A program made the translations under genes and the position numbers. Shown here piece after piece: positions 1-5,816 of a DNA stretch of 6,160 nt; within the stretch, counting starts at the first letter, position 1; every line of letters starts with the position of its first letter. A model generated the notes under the pieces. The model worked only from the letters and a program-made list of their open reading frames with translations, did not search any database and was not told where the DNA came from. Source of the DNA: Fimenecus sp051881415 (GTDB lineage: Bacteria > Bacillota > Clostridia > Oscillospirales > Acutalibacteraceae). Where the stretch lies: contig JBJEPV010000181.1 in NCBI GenBank assembly GCA_051881415.1, positions 1-6,160 on the forward strand, given 5' to 3'.

Positions 1-809
1 TCGCCCATTTCGGAAACGGCTTCAAATTCGCCCGAGTTTTCAGCGGGTGTTGCGGGGGTTTCCAACAAAAAATCGCAATTCCCTTTTTGTAAAAATCGCT
101 CGTCAATGTCATAAAACTTTCCCGCGTGGGCGCGGAAACCCTCGGCGTGCGGTTTATGGGATTTCGGCACTTCTTTGAGCACTTCCCACATTTCGGGCAC
201 GGGAATATGTTGGAACAAAATGGACGGTACATATGCGCCTGTTTGCGCTTTTAAACTGTCGCGCACGGTGCGATACCACGCAATTTGTTCTTTGGAAACA
301 CTTGCACATTTGCCGTCGAGCGTCGTAGAAAGCGAGTCAATCAGGTACAGATTAAACAGGATTGTTTCGCCGTCCGCCGAACGCAGATTGATGTATTGGT
401 TGCAAAGCCCCGGCAAAGCGGTATCCCCTGCCACGGCAATGCAGTTTTTATGCGAAAGGTACATTTCGAGTTGTTTTTCTTTCGGAATCCCGAACGCTTG
501 GTCATCATGATTGCCGAACACAAACGAAAACGGAATCCCGCGCGATTCAACGGGCGCAATTAAATTGTCAATCGCGCGCTTGTAGTTTTCTTCGCGGTCG
601 CCGAGCAAGAAACTGACGCCGTAGCCTTTGAATTGGTCGCCCGTAAAGATAACCAAATCGGGTTTCGCTTCGTCTAAGGCTTTTTCGAGAAACGCAATCG
701 TATCTTTCGAGGTCACCTGTGTGTCCTGCGTATCCGCAACCTGCATAATGCGGAATGTACCGTCCGCAGAAAACCGCAAATCCGCAGTTTTACCGAGTGG
801 ATAAGTCAT
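1..809 (-). CDS. Dcr2-like calcineurin-fold metallophosphoesterase, C-terminus cut by window edge
   Basis: This frame is open from an ATG at 809 to the left edge, giving 269 residues with no stop, so the gene is partial at its 3' end. The metallophosphatase signature is visible in order: an Asp-X-Gln block in VADTQD (D26, Q28), TGDQ (D58), the FGNHDD block (N100, H101, D102), and FQHIPVPE (H201). The last of these is a metal-ligand histidine in a setting typical of Dcr2-like phosphoesterases. The final GHDH-type motif is expected just beyond the edge. Position 1 of the motif set has Gln where many family members have His. There is no signal peptide or membrane segment, so the protein is probably cytoplasmic. 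A GAGG ribosome site sits about 10 bases upstream of the ATG. The gene follows the PAP2 gene by 26 bases and is probably co-transcribed with it. The substrate is unknown; phosphomonoester or phosphodiester hydrolysis is all the family supports. Its role in glycan assembly is unproven. Confidence 0.88.
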   Translation of the reverse strand, partial: MTYPLGKTADLRFSADGTFRIMQVADTQDTQVTSKDTIAFLEKALDEAKPDLVIFTGDQFKGYGVSFLLGDREENYKRAIDNLIAPVESRGIPFSFVFGNHDDQAFGIPKEKQLEMYLSHKNCIAVAGDTALPGLCNQYINLRSADGETILFNLYLIDSLSTTLDGKCASVSKEQIAWYRTVRDSLKAQTGAYVPSILFQHIPVPEMWEVLKEVPKSHKPHAEGFRAHAGKFYDIDERFLQKGNCDFLLETPATPAENSGEFEAVSEMG

Positions 810-835
810 AAATATTAATCCTCACTAAATTGCAA

Positions 836-1501
836 TCAATCCGCTTTTGCGGCTTTTTCTTTTTTATGAAACTTCTTTGCAAAAAACGCATCTACCTTTT
901 GCCCGACGGCACGGTCAAACGGCGGATAGACATATTTCGCAATCAGGAAATACGCAAGCACAGCGTACAAAATGCCGAACAGCGCACCGAACAGAACATC
1001 CGTGGGATAATGCACCATTAAGTAATTGCGCGAAAAGCCGATAAGAATTGCCAAAACAAACGCGGGCACGCCGGCTTTCCACTTTTTGTTAAGCAGTATT
1101 GCCGTTGCTGCGGCAAACGAGCACGAGGTGTGCCCCGACGGGAACGAATAGCTCGACGGCAACGAAGTCAAAAGTTCCGGCTTGCCGTTTGCCCCGACGG
1201 GAAACGCCGCATATAAATCGGCAAATTCCGCGAAATTGAACGGACGCACGCGCGCAAATACATTTTTTAAAATCAAATCGTTAACAATCAGCATCACAAT
1301 GAGCGCAAACGCCATGGTCACGCCCGATTTGCGGTATTTTTTCATAAACAGGAAAAGCACCGCCACAACAATCCAAAACCAGCCGCCCTCGCCCAAAATC
1401 GTGATGACGGGCATAACGGCATCTAAAAACGGACACCAAATGTTGCTCTGAATCCAAGCAAATATTGCATGGTCAAACGCGGAAAAAGCACTGAAATCCA
1501 T
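836..1501 (-). CDS. PAP2-family membrane phosphatase, probable undecaprenyl pyrophosphate phosphatase type
   Basis: The 221-residue protein carries the complete three-part PAP2 catalytic signature. These are K79 to R86-P87 (KxxxxxxRP), the PSGH block at 121-124 with H124, and the SRxxxxxHxxxD block at 157-168 with R158, H164 and D168. Hydrophobic segments lie near residues 27-53, 61-77, 125-137, 145-157 and 167-190, as expected for an integral membrane enzyme with an extracytoplasmic active site. The C-terminal tail from about 199 is rich in lysine and alanine. In bacteria this family includes BcrC and PgpB, which dephosphorylate undecaprenyl pyrophosphate, phosphatidylglycerol phosphate or phosphatidic acid. 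Placement in a lipid-linked glycan cluster favours carrier-lipid recycling, but the motifs alone cannot choose among substrates. The start is secure because a perfect AGGAGG lies 8 bases upstream. The stretch between the first two motifs (88-118) is longer than in compact BcrC-type proteins, by my estimate. Confidence 0.93.
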   Translation of the reverse strand: MDFSAFSAFDHAIFAWIQSNIWCPFLDAVMPVITILGEGGWFWIVVAVLFLFMKKYRKSGVTMAFALIVMLIVNDLILKNVFARVRPFNFAEFADLYAAFPVGANGKPELLTSLPSSYSFPSGHTSCSFAAATAILLNKKWKAGVPAFVLAILIGFSRNYLMVHYPTDVLFGALFGILYAVLAYFLIAKYVYPPFDRAVGQKVDAFFAKKFHKKEKAAKAD

Positions 1502-1509
1502 AATAAAAA

Positions 1510-1515
1510 CCTCCT
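1510..1515 (-). promoter_or_regulatory. Consensus ribosome binding site of the PAP2 gene
   Basis: The minus strand reads AGGAGG here, 8 bases before the ATG at 1501. It is the strongest ribosome site in the window. It fills most of the 28-base gap after the DUF2142 stop, which suggests that PAP2 is translated independently rather than by coupling to the gene before it. Confidence 0.85.
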
Positions 1516-1529
1516 AAACTTTCTAAATA

Positions 1530-3587
1530 TCAAGCCAACAGCGTTACATTTAACGCATCAACGATATACAAGGCGTTGGCAAGAACTGCTGTAACCGTAA
1601 GGAAATCGGTAATATCCTTGCGGCAGGAAACGGCGGGCACCCGAAGCAACAGCAAAATCATCGGCAACACGGGGATCATATATCGCGTTTGCAAGCCAAA
1701 CACATATGTTTCTCCGTTTGGCGTCCATAAAAATGCCGCCGCGCAAAAACCGGCAATGCACAAAAGGATTGCCCCGCCGAGGAATATTTTATCCGTGTTT
1801 CGTATTTTCGGTTCTACGGTTTCGCTGTATCGAATACTACCGGCAAATAAAAGAGTAATAAACACAACCGCCCAAGATTTTTCAACACTTAAATTCACCC
1901 ATGCCATATTTGAACCGAACAGGGAATACAACCATGTTTCTTTCTCATGGAAATAGGTATTTGCCCACATCTTAATAAAGTCTAACGGGTGTTCAAAAAC
2001 ATAGCCCAACGAGTAATATTCGGTTTCGTCGCCCGAATAGCCCGTACCGTTTAAACGGCTGAAATTGAACACGACAAGCAACAGAAGCGCGTAAGCAGCG
2101 ATGCCGCACACCAAACCGATTCTCTGCTTTTTCGGCAGTTTTTTGTTGAACAGAATAATCGGCAACGCGGCAAGCAATACAATATATACCCCTGCTTTCG
2201 GCGCACAGAACACCGCCATACAAAGCACCAACTGCACAATATCCCATATGCGGATTTTTTCGGCGCGATACGCCAAATGCATACATTCGGCAAGATAATA
2301 AAAGGCAAATGCCATAATGACAGCATCATACGAGAAAGACGCCGCCTGCTGCAAGGTCAGGGGCAGAAGGGCTGAAACAAAGATAATATTTTTGCCAAAC
2401 GGCATTTTCTTAACCGCGCAGGCACCTAAAAATGCAAACAAAAGCAAATTCATCATCCGGCCGAGATAAAAGGTCACCGCCGAAGAGAGATGCAACGCCT
2501 TACCGACGGCGATGCCGAATCCCGATACAGCATAGCACACATAGTTGCCGCTGATAAAGTCGCTTTGAATTTCAAGAATTTCTTGGTTTTCATGTACACC
2601 GAAAATATTGTTCACTTCTGCAGCATATGTGGAAACCGTCGGTACATAATTTTTACCGTAAAAATGGCTTAAACGCCCATCATAATCCGTGTCGCAGGCA
2701 CGCACATACACCGTTTCGTTCGGTGTTTCGGTTTGCTCTGTCCCGGTAAGTACATCGGCAAAACGGTAGGCGGTGTAATAATGCACGGTTTCATCAGGCG
2801 CGGCAAACGGGGTAATCAACGCCATATACCCCATTCCCATAATCAAAACGCTCACAAAGAACAATATATGTTTTTTCACACGGAACACATAGGCACAAAA
2901 ATACACAATGGTAAACGCCGCCAAAATTCCCAGCGAGAATGCCAAAAACAACAGCCGCGCCATGGTGTAAATCGGCGACAGCACATAAAAAGCCAAATCC
3001 GCCGCAATCGGCGCCCCGTCCTCCAAAAGCGCGCCGTCGAGATAGTAATCAAAATCACTGATTCCCAGGCACACACCGGCATCTTTCGGGAAATCTCCGG
3101 TGATTTCGAGCGTATACGTCTGCCCTCGCACATTTCCGGAAATTAAACGATCAAAATTTCGGGTTATTCTGCCGAAATACCACGCTTCATTTAGCAACGT
3201 GTGGTCTAAGACATAATCATCTAAAACATTTCCGTTGCTGTCAAGCAAACGGATACGCAATTTGCCGTAAATGTCAATCCAAGCGCCATTCGAAGAAAGT
3301 GCTTCACGTTCTGCCGACTTTTCCTCAGTGAAGCCGACGAAAATTTCATAACCACTCATAGAGTCCTTTGCAACAAAGGTTTGCCGCACGGTGAATGTAT
3401 CGGCAGGAATCGTATATTGCGCTTTTCTGTTTTTACAATTCACGGAATAATAACCGTTGCTGTTTTCAGCCGCCTTCGGTGTGATGTAAAATTGAAAAAT
3501 CACGCCCAAAAATATCGACAGCACCAAAAAAATCGCCGCGAAAATACACAAAACCTGCCAAAGCGGTTTTTTTTCAGTCTTTTCCAT
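1530..3587 (-). CDS. DUF2142-family polytopic membrane protein, putative GT-C-like glycosyltransferase
   Basis: The protein is 685 residues from the ATG at 3587. An N-terminal membrane segment (about 10-33) is followed by a soluble stretch of roughly 165 residues (37-202) that alternates hydrophobic and polar residues and is probably beta-rich and extracytoplasmic. About a dozen membrane segments follow from 205 to 680. DUF2142 hallmarks are present: the PDETVHYY block after membrane segment 3 (P264, D265, E266, H269), FSYDA near 418-422, PKAGVY near 463-468, and GLQTRYMIPVLP near 631-642. The acidic pair in the first loop resembles the catalytic loop of GT-C enzymes, which use polyprenyl-phosphate sugars; enzymatic function is inference. 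An in-frame GTG- or ATG-type start 18 codons upstream (3641) was rejected because the 3587 ATG has a good GGGGAG 7 bases before it and overlaps the previous gene by only 14 bases. The gene sits directly after GT2 and DUF2304, consistent with acting in the same glycosylation step. Confidence 0.9.
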   Translation of the reverse strand: MEKTEKKPLWQVLCIFAAIFLVLSIFLGVIFQFYITPKAAENSNGYYSVNCKNRKAQYTIPADTFTVRQTFVAKDSMSGYEIFVGFTEEKSAEREALSSNGAWIDIYGKLRIRLLDSNGNVLDDYVLDHTLLNEAWYFGRITRNFDRLISGNVRGQTYTLEITGDFPKDAGVCLGISDFDYYLDGALLEDGAPIAADLAFYVLSPIYTMARLLFLAFSLGILAAFTIVYFCAYVFRVKKHILFFVSVLIMGMGYMALITPFAAPDETVHYYTAYRFADVLTGTEQTETPNETVYVRACDTDYDGRLSHFYGKNYVPTVSTYAAEVNNIFGVHENQEILEIQSDFISGNYVCYAVSGFGIAVGKALHLSSAVTFYLGRMMNLLLFAFLGACAVKKMPFGKNIIFVSALLPLTLQQAASFSYDAVIMAFAFYYLAECMHLAYRAEKIRIWDIVQLVLCMAVFCAPKAGVYIVLLAALPIILFNKKLPKKQRIGLVCGIAAYALLLLVVFNFSRLNGTGYSGDETEYYSLGYVFEHPLDFIKMWANTYFHEKETWLYSLFGSNMAWVNLSVEKSWAVVFITLLFAGSIRYSETVEPKIRNTDKIFLGGAILLCIAGFCAAAFLWTPNGETYVFGLQTRYMIPVLPMILLLLRVPAVSCRKDITDFLTVTAVLANALYIVDALNVTLLA

Positions 3588-3945
3588 TCGCCTTCTCCCC
3601 TTTTGCAAGCTCTTCCAATTCCTTTTCCCGAATTGCCACATTTTGAATGGTGGATTTCAGTTTTTGCTTTAATGCAGAAACCTCTAAGGATAAAGAGAAC
3701 AACTTCACAATCACCACGAATATCACCGACAGGAATACGAAATTCGACGGTGACTGAATGCCGAGCAAGTCCGAAAAGAAATCCGGAATTTGCGGGAAAA
3801 TACTGACGATAACCAGCACAATGCTGACGAGAATCCAATAAATCGCATCGTCAATTTCCATTTGCGCGCGGCGGATTTTCCGAAGCACATACACACAGGC
3901 CGTTACACAAACCACGATTAAAGCGATGCGCAACACAATACTCAT
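3574..3945 (-). CDS. DUF2304-family small membrane protein
   Basis: This is a 123-residue protein with three hydrophobic segments (about 3-21, 34-52 and 67-83). A charged helical tail (84-115) follows, whose leucine and hydrophobic spacing looks like a coiled coil. Size, topology and order match the DUF2304 family, which is commonly found beside GT2 transferases of the dolichol-phosphate-mannose synthase type. Its biochemical role is not established. Since the neighbouring GT2 enzyme has no membrane anchor, a likely role is membrane recruitment or a GtrA-like part in moving the lipid-linked sugar; this is inference. The start ATG at 3945 has AGGGGG 8 bases upstream, overlapping the GT2 stop region, and the gene begins 3 bases after GT2 ends. 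Its last 14 bases overlap the DUF2142 start. The very similar lengths and spacing in this pair argue for stoichiometric expression. Confidence 0.87.
   Translation of the reverse strand: MSIVLRIALIVVCVTACVYVLRKIRRAQMEIDDAIYWILVSIVLVIVSIFPQIPDFFSDLLGIQSPSNFVFLSVIFVVIVKLFSLSLEVSALKQKLKSTIQNVAIREKELEELAKGEKANGKD
3595..3600 (-). promoter_or_regulatory. Ribosome binding site that fixes the DUF2142 start
   Basis: The minus strand reads GGGGAG, 7 bases before the ATG at 3587, and lies inside the 3' end of the DUF2304 gene. It supports the shorter start over the upstream in-frame one at 3641. The arrangement suggests translational coupling between the two genes. Confidence 0.75.
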
Positions 3946-3948
3946 AGT

Positions 3949-4653
3949 TTATTCCCCCTGCAAATCAATCGGTTTTCGGAACCATTGGATAAAAAAGATA
4001 GACATACACATTCTCGTCATATACCGCATAGAGCGCGCAAAGTTCAAATAACTTTTGCCTGCCGTGCGTTCGAGCATTTCCACCTGCACCTCACCGATTT
4101 TTGCGCCGCTGCGCGCTAAAAACGCGAGGGTATCGGGCTCGGGGCCGAATTCGTACATACGCGCGTGCCGTTTCATCATACGGCGGTTGTAAAGGCGCAT
4201 ACCCGAGGTGGGGTCTTTTACGGTGCGGCGCGTGGTAATTTTGATTGCCGCCGAAATCACATTACTGCCGAGCATCCGAAGCGTTTTCGGTTTTTTCTTG
4301 TCCACAAATCGCGAGCCGATGACAATATCATATTGCCCCTGTTCCATAAACGACACCATATCGGCAATATAGCGCGCGTCATGCTGACCGTCACCGTCAT
4401 ACTGCACGGCGCAGTCGTAGCCGTTATAATAGGCGTATTTCATACCCGCCTGAAACGCGCCCGACAGCCCGACATTCTCCGGTAAATCCAAAAAATTAAA
4501 GCCGTTGCGCATACAGACCTTGGCGGTATTGTCCGTAGAGCCGTCATTGACGACGATATAATCATACTGCGGGAAATTTTCCTGCACATTGCGCACTACG
4601 CGTTCAATGCTTTCCCCTTCGTTATAGGCGGGAATAATCAAAATCGGGTTCAT
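3949..4653 (-). CDS. GT2 family glycosyltransferase, polyprenyl-phosphate sugar synthase-like (DPM1/GtrB-like)
   Basis: The 234-residue protein has a full GT-A fold signature: PAYNE at 8-12, VNDGSTD at 35-41 (D37), NVGLSGAFQAG from 60, and the metal-binding DGDGQHD at 86-92 (D86, D88). It continues with GSR at 113-115 and DPTSGMRLYNR at 147-157. This pattern is that of dolichol-phosphate mannose synthases and bacterial relatives, which transfer a sugar from a nucleotide donor to a polyprenyl phosphate on the cytoplasmic face. Unlike GtrB-type enzymes it lacks the two C-terminal membrane helices. It ends soon after an amphipathic, aromatic and basic stretch (207-227) that could touch the membrane. 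The ATG overlaps the GT4 stop as ATGA, and a GGGGAG lies 5 bases upstream. DUF2304 begins 3 bases downstream. The donor sugar cannot be told from sequence. Family assignment is firm; the lipid acceptor is inferred from similarity and neighbours. Confidence 0.92.
   Translation of the reverse strand: MNPILIIPAYNEGESIERVVRNVQENFPQYDYIVVNDGSTDNTAKVCMRNGFNFLDLPENVGLSGAFQAGMKYAYYNGYDCAVQYDGDGQHDARYIADMVSFMEQGQYDIVIGSRFVDKKKPKTLRMLGSNVISAAIKITTRRTVKDPTSGMRLYNRRMMKRHARMYEFGPEPDTLAFLARSGAKIGEVQVEMLERTAGKSYLNFARSMRYMTRMCMSIFFIQWFRKPIDLQGE
3954..3959 (-). promoter_or_regulatory. Ribosome binding site of the DUF2304 gene, within the end of GT2
   Basis: The minus strand reads AGGGGG, 8 bases before the ATG at 3945 and just inside the final codons of the GT2 gene. 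Ribosomes ending GT2 would terminate on top of the initiation region, so coupled translation of the two proteins is likely. Confidence 0.7.
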
Positions 4654-5816
4654 GCCGTCTCCCCTTTGCTTTCAAATGCTTTGACGAGCCGCGCGGCGGT
4701 TTCCGGAAAGGTACAACCGCAGGCAATATAACTTTCTTTCGCGCGGGCGGTAAAATCGGCTCTGTTTTCTATCGCAACCGCACGCAAAATGCCGTTTTCC
4801 ACGGCTGTTTCGCTGTTTTCGGGCAGGATAATCCCCGAAACGCCGTCCTCGATAATCGGGCTGACCCCGGGCACATTGGTGGCAACCACCACGCTGTCGC
4901 AGACAATCGCTTCTAAAACCGAGGTGCAAAAGCCCTCGGAGTCTGACGGTAGGCAATAAAAATCGCTTTCCTTTTGCAACGCAATGGCAGAAGGATATGG
5001 AATTTTTCCGAGAAAAATCACATTGTCGGGCGCGTCTGCTTCCAAACTCTCGCGCAAATAGCCATCCCCTGCCAACAGCAAATACATTGGACGGTCGATT
5101 TCCGCACACGCATTGCAAAAGCCGTGTACGGCACTGTGGGCGCCTTTTTCTTTGACCAATCTGCCGATAAAGGAAAAGACAAGCGCATCGGCGGGAATAT
5201 TGTATTTTTGGCGGAAAGAAGGCATATCCGACTGCAAAATTTTCGCAATTTCCTGTTCCGGCACGGCGTTATACAAAATGCCTTCGGCGGAAATACCGAA
5301 ATGCGAAAGCCACGCGCACGCCTCTTTGGAAACACCGTAACAGTGTTTACAGTACCGTTTTAAAATCGCGGTGACAAAATGCTCGTACCACCCGCAAAGC
5401 GTGTTTAAAAGCGGCGTGCCCATTTGCAAATGCGCCGAGCCGTGTTCAATGACCAAAGACGGCAAGCCGCGTTTTTTGGCAAACCGCGCGCCGATCAGCG
5501 AATGCAAATAAAATCGGGTATTGATAACCACCGCATCAAAATCGCAGGTATACAGTTGCCGCATCAAGTCGCGGTAAGTGCCGTTTTGCTTCGGCAACGG
5601 CAACCGCCCGTTCATCAGCGGCATACAAGGTAAAGCATAGACGGTAATGCCCTCTTCGGACTCCGAAACGCTCGGCGTATCCTCGGTATTACAGGTCACG
5701 ACCGTGACACGGTGCCCCTGTGACAGCAATTCCCTGGCAAGGTTCAGCGTATAGCGTTCTACCCCACCCGGATGCGGAACATACAGGGCGGAAAAAATAC
5801 AAAAATGCTTACCCAT
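4650..5816 (-). CDS. GT4 family (GT-B fold) glycosyltransferase
   Basis: The protein is 388 residues from the ATG at 5816, the usual length for this family. The N-terminal Rossmann half opens with a short strand followed by HPGGVE at 15-20, the glycine-rich acceptor-side loop, and contains EHGS at 124-127 and GVSK at 161-164. The C-terminal half has the donor-binding set: IGRLVKEKG at 217-225, AGDG at 249-252, FLGKIPY at 268-274 and the E-X7-E motif with E294 and E302 (SEGFCTSVLEA). These are retaining transferases that use nucleotide-sugar donors, often in polysaccharide assembly at the cytoplasmic membrane face; no membrane helix is seen. The gene overlaps the flippase end by 8 bases and the GT2 start by 4. 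The start is uncertain: in-frame GTG codons at 5828 and 5861 are alternatives. The nearest strong ribosome site, AAGGAG at 5830-5835, is 13 bases from the ATG, which is long. Donor and acceptor sugars are unknown. Confidence 0.92.
   Translation of the reverse strand: MGKHFCIFSALYVPHPGGVERYTLNLARELLSQGHRVTVVTCNTEDTPSVSESEEGITVYALPCMPLMNGRLPLPKQNGTYRDLMRQLYTCDFDAVVINTRFYLHSLIGARFAKKRGLPSLVIEHGSAHLQMGTPLLNTLCGWYEHFVTAILKRYCKHCYGVSKEACAWLSHFGISAEGILYNAVPEQEIAKILQSDMPSFRQKYNIPADALVFSFIGRLVKEKGAHSAVHGFCNACAEIDRPMYLLLAGDGYLRESLEADAPDNVIFLGKIPYPSAIALQKESDFYCLPSDSEGFCTSVLEAIVCDSVVVATNVPGVSPIIEDGVSGIILPENSETAVENGILRAVAIENRADFTARAKESYIACGCTFPETAARLVKAFESKGETA
4659..4664 (-). promoter_or_regulatory. Ribosome binding site of the GT2 gene, within the end of GT4
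   Basis: The minus strand reads GGGGAG, 5 bases before the ATG at 4653 and inside the last codons of GT4. Together with the ATGA stop-start overlap at 4650-4653, it indicates termination-reinitiation coupling. Confidence 0.7.

Noticed and set aside
175..563. Overlapping frames of 72-111 codons on both strands near the left end
   Set aside because: All lie over the open metallophosphoesterase frame, which continues to the edge and has the metal-binding motifs.
810..835. Possible terminator or promoter in the gap before the metallophosphoesterase
   Set aside because: The 26 bases are AT-rich but hold no GC-rich stem with a T run and no convincing -35/-10 pair; only the ribosome site is visible.
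1576..1956. Plus-strand open frame of 126 codons
   Set aside because: Wholly antisense to the C-terminal membrane core of DUF2142, with no domain.
2733..3146. Plus-strand open frame of 137 codons, antisense to DUF2142
   Set aside because: The translation is low-complexity and rich in Arg, His and Gln, as expected for an antisense shadow, and the opposite frame carries the DUF2142 motifs.
3588..3641. Upstream 18-codon extension of the DUF2142 gene
   Set aside because: It would overlap the DUF2304 gene by 68 bases and adds a basic stretch with no family character, while the ATG at 3587 has its own well-placed ribosome site.
3381..3806. Plus-strand open frame of 141 codons, antisense to the DUF2142 and DUF2304 genes
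   Set aside because: It lies opposite two well-supported overlapping genes, its translation is rich in Arg, His, Gln and Pro without a recognisable domain, and it spans the junction of real genes.
4672..5118. Minus-strand open frame of 148 codons in another frame of GT4
   Set aside because: Arg- and Gly-rich shadow; the overlapping GT4 frame carries the GRLxxxKG and E-X7-E motifs across this stretch.
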